Source: Aporophyla lueneburgensis (taxonomy: Eukaryota; Arthropoda; Insecta; Lepidoptera; Noctuidae). From it: a stretch of 64,000 nt of DNA. Positions within the stretch are counted from its first letter, which is position 1, and each line of letters begins with the position of its first letter. The stretch lies in NCBI GenBank assembly GCA_932294355.1, contig OW028761.1, positions 3,038,001-3,102,000 on the forward strand, given 5' to 3'. Shown piece after piece: positions 42,810 to 53,254 of the stretch. Position numbers and translations under genes: made by a program. Below the pieces are notes generated by a model. It was not told where the DNA came from. It ran no database searches and saw only the letters and a program-made list of their open reading frames with translations.

Positions 42810-43150
42810 ATCATCAGTATCTGTCTAGCGTTTTCCCAACTATGTTCGGGTCAGCTTCCAGTCTAACAGGTCTGGGACAAGACTGCTAATCTGACGTTCA
42901 CAACCCAATCACTGGATAATATAATGCCTCTTGGTAAGGCTGGTGGTTGTCAGAGTTTCGGGCTTCTGACGACACTTAATGACGGTCATAGATCCACGAT
43001 TGACAGCCAGGATCAACGGCTTCCCAGACCCTTCCGTGTCTCGGAAAGCACGTTATGCTTTCCGAGGCACGAAAGGGTGTTGATATGTAAAGATGATCAC
43101 CTACCCACGGACTAACCGCGGCAAGAATAGCTAAACCTTATTACTTAGCC
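42810..43150 (+). repeat. Interspersed repeat family A
   Basis: Begins TCCCAACTATGTTCGGGTCAG, 26 bp from the acceptor side of the transmembrane exon. Contains the CCAATCACTGGATAATATAATG and TGGTAAGGCTGG blocks. Ends near ACTTAGCCAC. Confidence 0.6.
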
Positions 43151-44279
43151 ACAATTTGTTAAAAAAATATCCCAGTATGGTATGGTTTCCCGTGGTTGTG
43201 GTTATTTCCGCATTTTGGTATGTATGGAAAAATTTATGATGTTCAATAAAAATCACAAAAATATCACTGAAAACATAATTATCCGAAAAGAGTTGAAAAA
43301 GATGACAATAACGATTCGGTTAAGCAGTTTAGTGACAGATATAATAGTGACGTAAACAAAAAGACAGTTTAATAGGGCAAGTATAAATGAAATTGTAAAT
43401 TCTGAGAAAAATCCCAATTTTATACTAATCACGATGGCAGCAGAAATTAGATAAACATCGTGAGCATTAATTGAATACTGAATTCTATATTAATTCATAA
43501 CACTACTGATTTATTAAATATCTTCATGCTATTTACAATCATTTAGATTAAATATAGCTAAAATATTTTCCAAACAGTAGCCGATATACATATTTCATGC
43601 TAACTTAAAAAAACAAATAAGAAAATGTATGGATAGTACCAATTTTAAAACATGCCAAGAATCGAATATAGAAGAAAAATAAACATTTTGACAGAAATTT
43701 GAATGCGACGAAAAAATTAAGAGAATGACGTAGCATGCTTCTAAAAGATAGGAAAGTAGTTTTAGATAATATCACGAAAGAAAATCCAATAAAATTACTG
43801 TCAAAAAAAAAAAAACAATTTTTAAAAAGACAAATTCAAGATATTAAAACCCAATTTTAAAACAACATACTTTACCAAAAACTACGCAGTGTCCTAAACT
43901 AAAAATCATTCGAACAAAAACCCAAAAAAAAACTCCGTTCATTCGCGAAGCGTTCATTCACTATCGTTCATTACTGAATGAAAGGCTTACCATAGATTTC
44001 TATTATATATGTCGACTTCGCTTTCCGAGCTGTTGGGAATATAAAACTAGTCAGTATAATATTATTTTACGTAAATTATTATACAGGGTATATTATTAGT
44101 TCGTGAAACTTCACAGAATTTCTAAACTCATAATTTAATTTATATTTTTGGAATGACATCGTCTTTCTATGACGTTGTCAGCTGCTTAACCGGACTTGCC
44201 AGTGGCTACCTTAATACATTAAGCCCTCCAGGCACGGCTTAAAAAACTTAAAACTAAAGTGAGTACTCGCTAAGGGCAC
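43151..44279. other. Fas3 intron, no gene recognised
   Basis: AT-rich. No coding signal and no element ends recognised. Confidence 0.55.
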
Positions 44280-44959
44280 CCCCCTTTGGGGTGTTCAGGA
44301 TAAAGCGGGAGGATACGTCCGGGTGTTTCCATTGCGAGGATCGTCTGGAGGACACGGTGGAGCATACGGTGGAGGTGTGCCCTGCCTGGGCGGAGCACCG
44401 CCGTGTCCTCGTGGAGGCGATCGGCGGCGGCGACCTCTCGCGTCCGGCCCTGGTGCGAGCCATGGTACGGAGCGAGAGGGAATGGGAAGCCGTCCTCCTT
44501 CTGCGAAGCAGTAATGCTCGCGAAGGAGGAGGCGGGGCGCGTGAGGGAGTGGCAGTCTCTGCGCCCTCACGCCCCTAGCCGCCGCAGGAGGAGACGCCCC
44601 GGGCGTCGGGAGTCGATTGCGGACTCCCGGCCACCGTAGGCGCGAGCTTGCGGGTGGCGAGCAATGGGTAGCTCGCCGCCCGGTAAGGACCAGGCTCGGG
44701 TCGACGGCGCGCAGTGTTCCACGCGCGCCTCAAAGAGATGTCAGCAGCGGTGTAGGGGTCTACTAGGACCGATGCCTGCCGGGGTCGCGTGATTGTTCGA
44801 AAGAGATACCGTGACCCTGGCACATGGGCAACTGATGGAACAAGGGTGGGTTTTAGTCAGTAAACGTCTGACACGCCCTCCCGCTCTGCCCAGAGCGGGA
44901 GAAGTCACTTGATGATTTCCCATCCTGAAAAAAAAAAAAAAAAAAACCCCCTTTGGGGT
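44280..44959 (+). mobile_element. 5'-truncated R1-clade LINE with 13-bp target duplication, best copy
   Basis: The element spans 44293-44946 and is flanked by CCCCCTTTGGGGT (44280-44292 and 44947-44959). An open frame at 44291-44578 is the end of ORF2. It carries the C-terminal Cys/His motif (CFHCEDRLEDTVEHTVEVC) followed by AEHRRVLVEAIGGGD, and stops at a TAG. About 370 bp of 3' UTR follow, ending GATGATTTCCCATCC and a run of about 20 A. The motif and duplication length place it in the R1 clade. The long A-tail and clean duplication indicate a fairly recent insertion. Confidence 0.85.
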
Positions 44960-45443
44960 ACGGCACTCGGCTTAGGGAGACTGAGACTGGTAGAGGGCAG
45001 CAAGGGACGGGCTGAATCGGAATGAAATTTAAGTAACGGTTGCGTGACGCGTGAATGAAAGTTATATTTGTTACCCCACGTTCATATTCGTTCTACGGAC
45101 GTAATTAAAATCATGCTAGGATTTTTTCGGGTACTGGATATTCAACGTTATTGTATAGTACCGACAGTTGAAAATAGAACACAGTATTTTTTCGGGTCGC
45201 TGAGACTCACTCGTGCTGCACTCTGTTGTATTCTCAATGTTCGATTCAACACCAAGAGCAGCATATACAGTGCACGATAATATACCTTCACGGTGTTAGT
45301 ACGTCCCTGTGTACAAAGACTTATGAATTAAAATTGAAGAGCATTGATGTCGCAATGGTAACGGTCATGACTAACGAGTTTTTAGTCCGAGCTCTTACCG
45401 CCAACTTATGCTCGGCATGCGTATTAACGTAAATGGTTCATAA

Positions 45444-45800
45444 GGAGCGAAACATCCTGCCGGGGTCGCGTGATTGTTCGAAAGAGATACCGTGACCCTG
45501 GCACATGGGCAACTGAAGGAACACGGCTGGGTTTTAGTCAGTAAAAGTCTGACACGCCCTCCCGCTCCGCTCAGAGCGGGAGAAGTCATTTGATGATTTC
45601 CCATCCAGAAAAAAAAAGGAGCAAAACATCTGCCAGGGTCGTGAGATGTGTTCGAAAGAGATACCTTGGCCCTGGCATATAGGCAACTGAAGGAACACGG
45701 GTGGGTTTTAGTCAGTAAAAGTCTGACACGCCCTCCCGCTCCACCCAGAGCGGGAGACGATTCAATGATTTCCCACCCACAAAAAAAAGGTGCGAAACAT
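45444..45800 (+). mobile_element. Two R1-type LINE 3' ends in tandem with three copies of the target
   Basis: LINE pieces 45456-45617 and 45630-45788 have the same orientation, each ending in TTTCCCA(T/C)CC and an A-run. The target GGAGCGAAACAT (45444-45455) recurs as GGAGCAAAACAT (45618-45629) and GGTGCGAAACAT (45789-45800). The 143-codon minus-strand frame here is an artefact. Confidence 0.8.
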
Positions 45801-46074
45801 TTTAATTTCCTATACGCTTGGTTCATCTGGAGTTCCCACTTCAGGTACTTTTATCTGCATGTCCTATAAATTTGAACGAAATCGCTGATGATAAGTAGGG
45901 AATGGCCCCTTTGTAAACTACATACACTGTGGAGTTTTACCAACCAATTTAAAAAAAAATACCCTGTATAATTCTCATAGTTCTTAAATGACATAAAACC
46001 GGTAAAAAATCATTCATTTTTCAAAACGTGTTTTGTCTTATACAAATGGACAAAAAACCTGTCAGTCAACCTAC

Positions 46075-46216
46075 CAGCAGGTTCGTCCATAGTGCTGATC
46101 CTGACAGCGAACTCTTCCCTGCCGAGTCCATTGTCCACTCTCAGGTAGTAAGTTCTGTCCACGTCCTCCTTGGTGATGCGGGCCAGGATCAAAGTGATGT
46201 TGTAGTAGCCGTTACC
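46075..46216 (-). CDS. Fas3: Fas3 exon: second half of the third Ig-like domain
   Basis: Acceptor TCACATTCTCAG|GGTAAC (phase 0), donor CCTGCTG|GTAGGT (phase 1), 142 nt. It encodes GNGYYNITLILARITKEDVD, then RTYYLRVDNGLGREEFAVRI, and leads to EPAG at the membrane. It contains an N-linked site (NIT). The position normally held by the second Ig cysteine is Leu or Arg in YYLRVDN, as in fly Fas3 as I recall. Confidence 0.9.
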
Positions 46217-46284
46217 CTGAGAATGTGACATAAATATTAGGATTAAAGATATACAGAGAGAAAGGCACAATTTAAACTTATTTA

Positions 46285-46545
46285 AGACTAGCTTCTGCTC
46301 GCGACTTCGTCCGCGTATAATTTTTGCTCCCGTGACCCTTCCCGTCGCATCGAATTGCCAGCCAGTTTTCGTCCTGTTTCGTTGCTGCTCCGCTCCTTTT
46401 GATCGGAGCGTTATATTATATAGCCTATAGCCTTCCTCAATAAATAGGCTATCCACAAAAAGAATTTCTCAATTCGGAGCAGTAGTTCCTGAGATTAGCG
46501 CATTCAAACAAACTCTTCAGCTTTATAATATTTGTATAGATATTT
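46285..46545 (-). repeat. Interspersed repeat family C, partial
   Basis: Contains TAGCTTCTGCTCGCGACTTCG through TCTTCAGCTTTATAATATTTG, shorter than the copies at 47,960, 53,745 and 55,758. Confidence 0.6.
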
Positions 46546-46624
46546 TGAAGTTGAGAGCTTCCCAAACTCTATATTTTTTTTTTAATTTTTAAACTGACAC
46601 TGACCAATCAGTTTCATTTTTTCA

Positions 46625-47185
46625 TCATCAACATCATTGCAGCCAAAGACGTCCACCGCTGGGCATAAGCCTCCCCAAAAGCGTTAGTCATAATCGCTAC
46701 GCTTGGCAGGCGGGTTGGTGATCGCAGTATGGTGGTAAAACGCATAGAGAACGCTGCTGCTCATTCTCTAGTAAATCCCTTAGTCGCTTTCTACGACACC
46801 CACGGGAAGAAATATAATGGTGCTATTGTTTACGTCCGGCTGCACGCGGAATATGATGAATAATGGCTCAATAGTCGTAAATTTCCGTTGTCAGCTCCTT
46901 ACATAAAACACAGAATAACTTACCAACTTAAGTAAGCAGTACATCCTCCGTGTTGTGTCGGGTGTAAGGAATAGCACCACCCCATTTCTTCCGGTGGGTG
47001 TCGTAGAAGGCGACTAAGGGACTTACTAGAGAATAGGCAGCAGCGTTCTCTATGCATTTTACTACCATACTGTGATTGCCAACCCGCCTGCCAAGCGTGG
47101 CGATTATGACAAACCCCCTTTAGGGAGAGGTTTACGTCCAGGGGTGGATGTTTTTCGGCTGAAATGGTGATGATGATGACGCAGT
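46625..47185. repeat. Inverted pair of RTE-tailed SINEs
   Basis: Reverse copy at about 46,625-46,850 and forward copy at about 46,950-47,180, in the intron between two Ig-domain exons. Arms of about 220 bp share blocks such as GCCTGCCAAGCGTGG and TAGAGAAT. Confidence 0.7.
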
Positions 47186-47334
47186 ACATTCCCAGCAGTA
47201 CCCAGTAAGTAGGTTCTGGAGGTCAGATAGGCAGATGCTCCATGTAAAACACTGGTAGTCAGCAGCATCTGGTTAGACTGGGAGCTGACCCCACGTAATT
47301 GAGAAAAAGGCTAGTCAGATGATTTTGTTCTTAC

Positions 47335-47525
47335 CAGTAACAATGGCTCCAGAGCCGTGAACTGCCCGTTGTCACTCTGCCTGGGCGCCGCCAACACCTG
47401 GTCTCCCGCGGTCCACTCGGCGATGGGCTTGGGGTTCGCCCTCACGGTAACATTGAGACGACCCTCAGCCCCCAGCTTCAGGCCGAAGATGGTGATCGGG
47501 CCGGCCTCTAGGCGTTTTGGTGGGT
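47335..47525 (-). CDS. Fas3: Fas3 exon: first half of the third Ig-like domain
   Basis: Acceptor TTTCTCCACAG|ACCCAC, donor TTACTG|GTAAGA. It completes a Tyr codon with the previous exon and then has 63 codons, leaving in phase 0. Contents: YPPKRLEAGPITIFGLK, then LNVTVRANPKPIAEWTAGD. There is an N-glycosylation site (NVT) and the core Trp, but the usual first cysteine is replaced (NVTVRAN). A family-A repeat ends about 13 bp from the donor. Confidence 0.9.
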
Positions 47526-47959
47526 CTGTGGAGAAATTAAAAGTTAGAACCATTTTTATGACCAAAAATCACCAATTTTAAAAGTTACAAACGCTCATAC
47601 CGTCACCACTTCACAGTGACTTACCTAGGAAGAAGTCTCGCACCACAATCGTAAGTAAGATAGATTATATTCTAAAAATCAGACAAGTGCGAGTCAAAAT
47701 TATATTTATCAAGTAAAAATTTGCAGGATATATCAGTTTAGAAATCGGGTCTCGCAGTTTTTCCTGAGCTTTTGAGGGAAAACTTTTTTTTTCTTTCTTC
47801 GTCATAAATTGAAAACTATAAATCATACAAAAATAATGAAAAAATTGATTAAGCTTATGCCAATGAAGCCCTTTCATACGATACCCAGATTACAGGGTTA
47901 TCAAACTTCAAAAGGATCCCCATTCCTTGCATAAAGATCCTGCTTTTTTGTGATATAAT

Positions 47960-48430
47960 CTATACTATTATTAATATTATAAAGCTGAAGAGTTTGTTTG
48001 TTTGTTTGATTGAACGCGCTAATCTCAAGAACTACTGGTCCGAATTGAAAAATTATTCTTGTGTTGGGTAGCCTATTTATCGAGGGAGGCTATAGGCTAT
48101 ATAACATTACGCTACAACTAAGAGAAGCGGAGCAGTCATGAAAAATGTTGCAAAAACGGGAAAAATTTATTCGAGAGTTTCCGTTGCGTGCGCTGCGTAA
48201 ACGGTTAAAGTAACGCAAAAATCATGTATCACGGAATTGTTCCTTTTAAAAAGTTCTAAAAAAAAAAGTCCGCGAGAGCATATGTCTATCTTTTAAGGAT
48301 GACTCACTATAACTCAAAAGGAGCGAGCAGCAACGAAATTTGGACGAAAACTAGCAGGCAAATCGAAGCGACGGGAAGGGTCAGGGGAGCAAAAATTTGA
48401 CGCGGACGAAGTCGCGGGCAGAAGCTAGTT
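47960..48430 (+). repeat. Interspersed repeat family C
   Basis: Runs from TATAAAGCTGAAGAGTTTG through GCCTATTTATCGAGGGAGGC to GACGCGGACGAAGTCGCGGG and CAGAAGCTAGTT. Non-coding. Near-identical copies lie at 53,745-54,197 and, in reverse, 55,758-56,218. Confidence 0.7.
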
Positions 48431-48664
48431 CTAAATATACGGCTTTGAGATTTTGAGGTATGAACCCTAAAAGTATGACTATGTACCCGCGTGACAGAAA
48501 CTACATATCCTATGTAAAGTGTATCCAAATATTCATATCAAACTTGATTATACAAGGTTTTTAATTTTTAATAGTCATTTTTCCCCAGTGGGATTTCACA
48601 TTGGAAATAATAATAAAAATATTATAAAAAGAAAAGCATCATAGGGAAAAGTGCCCACAAGGCT

Positions 48665-48916
48665 GGCAGCATAAAAATAATAATAATATCTTAGGACAAC
48701 CAACACAACGTTATCAGAACCCAAACTAGACAGAGCCTGTACTATGGCAACCAGACAACTGATAAACATACTTATATATTTCTAGTATGATAAATGACAC
48801 TCAAACACAGAACAAATAATTGTGTTCATCACACAAACATTTGTCCTGGGTGGGAATCGAACCCACGACCTCAGTCTTAGCAGTCAGGGTCACTAACCAC
48901 TAGACTAACAGGCCAA
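48665..48916 (-). mobile_element. tRNA-derived SINE, copy 2
   Basis: The head at 48842-48914 has TAGTCTAGTGG and GGTTCGATTCC on the minus strand. The body is shared with 33,085-33,337. An AT-rich tail reaches about 48,675. Confidence 0.75.
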
Positions 48917-49189
48917 TAAATAACGAGGAACTTAAAAAAAAACCCTGTTAAATCCCTTTCGGGAGATTCAATTTTCTATAAATCCTTTATAGTGCTCACT
49001 TTCGTTTATACCTAAGTATTATAAAAAACATTAAATACAATGTCAAGATTCTACGCCCAGCCTGCCTGAACTAGCTTCCTTTTTTTTTTTGCACAAGAAT
49101 CAGCATAGCCATACAGTGTGGCCAATGCTGCCAGTCTTCTGGGCACTTTTCCCTATGATGCTTTTTGTTTTATAATATTTTTATTATTA

Positions 49190-49549
49190 ACTAGCTTTTG
49201 CCAGCGGCTTCGCCCGCGTGGAGGTCGGAAATTATCCCGCGGGAACATACTACCGGGATAAAATCCTATGTCCTTTCTCAGGCTCAAAACTATCTGTGTA
49301 CCAAATTTCATTTAAATCGGTTCAGTAGTTTTAGCAGGAAAGCGAGACAGACAGACAGACAGACAGAGTTACTTTTGCATTTATAATATTACTAGCTTTT
49401 GCCAGCGGCTTCGCCCGCGTGGAGGTCGGAAATTATCCCGCGGGAACATACTACCGGGATAAAAAGTAGCCTATGTCCTTTCTCAGGCTCTAAACTATCT
49501 GTGTACCAAATTTCATTTAAATCGGTTCAGTAGTTTTAGCAGGAAAGCG

Positions 49550-49604
<55 letters not shown>

Positions 49605-49640
49605 GTTACTTTTACATTTATAATATTAGTATGGATAGTG
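49190..49640 (+). repeat. Interspersed repeat family D, two tandem copies with GACA microsatellites
   Basis: Copies start TAGCTTTTGCCAGCGGCTTC at about 49,192 and 49,393 and differ by short indels. Each ends in a (GACA)n run: about 5 units near 49,346 and about 13 near 49,550. The two units read as a head-to-tail duplication of about 200 bp. Confidence 0.75.
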
Positions 49641-49726
49641 TGGATTGAGGCTACTATTTGTCCTCGTAGCACGCGAGCAAAGACGGGGACGCTAGTAGAA
49701 TAAAATTTCTGAATTTGTCACTTACA

Positions 49727-49917
49727 TTGAACGATGAGCTGCCTCCGAGCCTGCATGGGTTTCACCAGCGCCTCGTGCTCCGCCTGGCACACCAGGATCT
49801 TAGTGTCATCCTCATCCGACAGGGTCCGACTGACGTTCTGACTGATGGTCTGAAGGTCTGACCCTGGTTCTGACGTCACCACAGGCTGGTGCTTGCCTTC
49901 GAGGAGTTCTTTTTCTC
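49727..49917 (-). CDS. Fas3: Fas3 exon: second half of Ig domain 2
   Basis: Acceptor TCATTTCCAG|GAGAAA, donor GTTCAAT|GTAAGT; the low edge is accurate to about 1 bp. It encodes GEKELLEGKHQPVVTSEPGS, then QNVSRTLSDEDDTKILVCQAEHEA. It supplies the second cysteine of Ig2 (ILVC), the usual D-x-T-K-I-L-V-C strand context and an N-linked site (NVS). Phase 1 in, phase 1 out. Confidence 0.88.
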
Positions 49918-50488
49918 CTGGAAATGAGAAAGGGGTTTTAGAATAATATCACAGTCATAATCTCCGAAGGTTTAAGCAGAGGTACACTATATTTCGCCAG
50001 TTATGTTTAGGTCCCATATAATAGGAGGGGAGCCTCCAGTAGTAGCACTCCGGAGTCTAGATTTAATCTATCTACTGAGATATTCAAGATGAAAATACGC
50101 AAAAACACTTTACCCGACATGGGAATAGCGCTTGCAATCACGAGACCAACCAGGCAGTTTTTAGAGGGTAATCAGAGAAGTGATAATCATCTCCCTGGCT
50201 TTTCCCAACCATACTGTGTTCAGCTTCTTGCCTATCATCTAGTTAGTCAGGAAGCTGACCGCAACATAGCTGGCAGCTGATATCAGTATTACATATGCTC
50301 TTCACAACCTAGTTACTGGATAAATTAAATGACTTTGACATAATAGAATGCTACAATCAAAAAGGACAACTTTGCCATAGGATCGTGCCCATGTTTTTAG
50401 CAGGTTCGACTCAAATAGCGTGTGACTGCAGAAGCGTATGTCCAATCGAAGCTGATAGACAGGTCTATCTAACTTTTACATTTTTCAA

Positions 50489-50789
50489 CATCAAATAACG
50501 TCTCTCGCTCTGGGCGGAGCAGGAGGGCGTGTCAGACTTTGACTGACTAATACCCACCCGTGTTCCTTCAGTTGCCTATACCAGGGCCACGACAACTCTT
50601 TCAAACTTATCTCGCGACCCTGGCAGGCATCGGTCCTAACGGACCCCTTCACTGCTGCTGACATCTCTTTGAGGCGTGCGTGGAACACTACGCACCGTCG
50701 ACCCGAGCTTGGTCCTTACCGGGCGGCGAGCTACCCATTGTTCGCCGCCCGCAAGCCTGCCCCTACTAAGGTGGCCGGGAGTCCGCGAT
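50489..50789 (-). mobile_element. R1-type LINE fragment beside a Fas3 splice donor
   Basis: A minus-strand copy of the R1-type 3' end (ACGTCTCTCGCTCTGGGCGG ... GTGGCCGGGAGTCCGC). Its 5' edge lies about 14 bp from the 5' splice site at 50,804. The poly(A) is not preserved and no clear duplication was found. Confidence 0.7.
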
Positions 50790-50804
50790 TGAATGTCTAC
50801 GTAC

Positions 50805-50927
50805 CTAAGAACCAGGTGATCTTCGCAGCTGGTCTCCCGTTGGGCACGACGCACATGGCCATGAACTTGTCTCCATCCTTGAAGCTTGGCTGCGAAGTGG
50901 AGAACAGGGTGGGCTCGGTTGGCGCTC
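50805..50927 (-). CDS. Fas3: Fas3 exon: first half of Ig domain 2
   Basis: Acceptor CATACCCTCAG|GAGCGCC, donor TTCTTAG|GTACGT, 123 nt. It completes an Arg codon, then APTEPTLFSTSQPSF, DGDKFMAMCVVPNGRPAAKI, TWFLG. It supplies the first Ig2 cysteine (AMCVV) and the core Trp (ITWF). Phase 1 in, phase 1 out. Confidence 0.9.
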   Translation of the reverse strand, partial: ERQPSPPCSPLRSQASRMETSSWPCASCPTGDQLRRSPGS

Positions 50928-51559
50928 CTGAGGGTATGGAAGTACGGGTCAATTTATAAACAGGGTCCAATGAAATAAAATAGCGGATCTACACAGACGT
51001 GATTTGTAACACTATTTAAAATATGTATGATGGAAACAAAAAAAATATGATTGGGTTAATTTTTTTTGGGGTCATCGATCGTAGTTTTTGTAGTTACTTG
51101 AAAAATCAGCTTTTTCTGTGGAATCTTCACAAATATGATGAGTATACTGTATACAGTATAAATACTATAGTACTAGCTGCTGCCTGCGCCTTCGCATGCG
51201 AAATTATATATAAAAAGTGAATAGCTATGTAACTATATCACTCCTTATAACATGAGCTATCAGCCAGTAAAAGTACCGTTAAAATTAGTCTAGCCGTTTC
51301 GGAGGTATGGCGGAACAAACAGATAAATAGATAGAAGGTAATTTATTTTTTTGCTATAATTACTGTATTTACTTTTGTAATTAGTAAAAATTAATATTTT
51401 GACAATACAGACACTTAATTATTAGTTTTTGTTGATTATAATATAACATCACGGCTTATTTCCCCGAGGGGTGGGACAGAGGTGTACCATAGTACATCCA
51501 CATTCGCCATTTTATTTCTTCGTTATCTCTTGTTTACTATGTATGGATACATAGTATAC

Positions 51560-51795
51560 TCCGAGTGGTGCCGGACGTAATGAATAGCACCATCCCATTT
51601 CTTCCTGTGGGTATCGTAAAAGGCGACTAAGGGACTTACTAGAGAATGGGCAGCAGCGTTCTCTATACATTTTACCACCATACTGCGATCGCCAATCCGC
51701 CTGCCAAGCGTGGCGATTATGGCAAAGCCTCCCAAATTGGAGGAGGCCTAAGTCCAGCAGTGGACGTTTTACGGCTGAAATGATGATGATGATAA
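51560..51795 (+). mobile_element. SINE with RTE-like 3' tail abutting a Fas3 donor
   Basis: Same family as 36,865-37,100 (GGTGCCGGACGTAATGAAT ... CCAGCAGTGGACGTTTTACG ... GATGATGATGATAA). Its ATG-repeat tail ends about 10 bp from the 5' splice site at 51,804. Confidence 0.75.
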
Positions 51796-51804
51796 AATAC
51801 TCAC

Positions 51805-51928
51805 GTGCCACCAGCAGTCTCATGCTTGCCACCAGCTCAATATTTCCGGAGGGAGGCGGTAGGACGCAGGATATGTTGCCGTTCCATTCTTCCTTGATGT
51901 TCTTTATCAAGGCACCGCATTCGCCGGC
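51805..51928 (-). CDS. Fas3: Fas3 exon: end of Ig domain 1
   Basis: Acceptor CTTCTCCACAG|GCCGGC (phase 0), donor GTGGCAC|GTGAGT (phase 1), 124 nt. It encodes AGECGALIKNIKEEWNGNIS, then CVLPPPSGNIELVASMRLLVA. The pattern AGxCG...NGxxxC matches the fly Fas3 first domain as I recall. It contains the second Ig1 cysteine and an N-linked site (NIS). Confidence 0.9.
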
Positions 51929-52735
51929 CTGTGGAGAAGAAGACCATCTATTAGACATTTTTCGGGTACGGCAGCCAATCTCAACGGAGACTAGCCATCG
52001 GCGCGGGAGATATTATAGTGCAGGCGTGTGTGCGCAGACACAGGAGCACTCACTCTTCTCTTACTCTCATAGTCCGATGGGACGACAATCCGACACGACC
52101 GGAGAGAGATCAGGCGCAGGACCAACAGCTTAACGTGCGCACCTAGGGTTTAACACACCGCTAACTTCCAAACTCCGGGCTGTTACTAAGAAATTCCATT
52201 CCTTTTTTCTTTTTTTTTTCTTTTAGGAAAGGCATTAAGACAGCCAGCCAGTTGGAAGCTAGTAGCTCGCCGCCCGGTAAGGACCAGGCTCGGGTCGACG
52301 GCGCGTCGTGTTCCACGCGCGCCTCAAATAGATGTCAGCAGTACTGAAGGGGTTTTCTACGAACGATGCCTGCCAGGGTCGTGAGATCTGTTCTAAAGAG
52401 TTACCGTGGCCCTGGCATATGGGCAACTAAAGGAACACGGGTGGGTTTTAGTCAGAAAAAGTTTTCCCTTCCGCTCCACCCTAGAGCGGGAGACGTCATT
52501 TGATGATATGGACTCACAAAAAAAGCGGTTGGAGGCTAAATGATAATAGTCGGACGGGTCAGCTCGAAGCTGCAATGGCTATTTCCTCAAAAGGCAGTCA
52601 TGGCCCTGAATTGTTAGTCACATAAAATCCTAATAATATAAAGTTTGTTTCGGTATTTCTTCTCAGGGATCCTTAAGCTAGAAAATGCTGACACCATCTA
52701 GTTTAAAAATATAGACGTGTAAAACTTTTTACAAA
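51929..52735. other. Fas3 intron with an R1-type LINE fragment
   Basis: About 52,262-52,527 is a plus-strand R1-type 3' end (GTAGCTCGCCGCCCGGTAAG ... GGGAGACGTCATTTGATGAT, then an A-run). The rest is non-coding, with another repeat at about 51,965-52,140. Confidence 0.6.
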
Positions 52736-53215
52736 AAAAAAAAAACAACAGACTTCCTTAAAAAAAACACTACAAAGTAACTTTACTTTAAAAATAACTT
52801 TAATTTCGGAAGTCGGTATCTTAGGATCTGTATTTAAGGTTTTTTTGCCACTGACTTCCGAAATTAAAGTTATTTTTGACTTTGTAGTGTTTTTTTTAAG
52901 GAAGTTGGTTGTTTTTTTTTTGTAAAGAGTTTTTATTTTAAACTTTTTAGTTATGGTAGATACTCCGCACTAATCTAATCGCGTTATTCGTTCATTTGTC
53001 GCGCAAATACTTAATGCAAATTTAAAACTTATAGTTTTCACATGGACCCCATTGTCCGAGTGGAACTAAATTAAAATGGGACCATTCGGGAAGCACCAGC
53101 TTTCAAATAAAAAAGAATCATCAAAATCGGTTCACCCAGTCAAAAGTTATGAGGTAACAAACATTTAAAAAAATACAGACGAATTGATAACCTCCTCCTT
53201 TTTTGAAGTCGGTTA
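52735..53215. repeat. Interspersed repeat family E, palindromic copy
   Basis: CACTACAAAGTAACTTTACTTT...TTTCGGAAGTCGG near 52,770-52,815 is mirrored by CCGACTTCCGAAATTAAAG-like sequence near 52,850-52,900. It then runs into GGTTCACCCAGTCAAAAGTT and ends CCTCCTCCTTTTTTGAAGTCGG. Related copy: 57,020-57,312. Confidence 0.6.
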
Positions 53216-53254
53216 AAAAGTGTCTTAAAGATCTATTACAAAAGAAACACATCT

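Noticed and set aside
45395..45826. 143-codon minus-strand frame
   Set aside because: Runs antisense through two LINE 3' UTR pieces; its repeats are the LINE repeats.
49346..49605. CRISPR-like array from the GACA runs and tandem copies
   Set aside because: The repeats are microsatellite units without spacers, in a eukaryotic intron.
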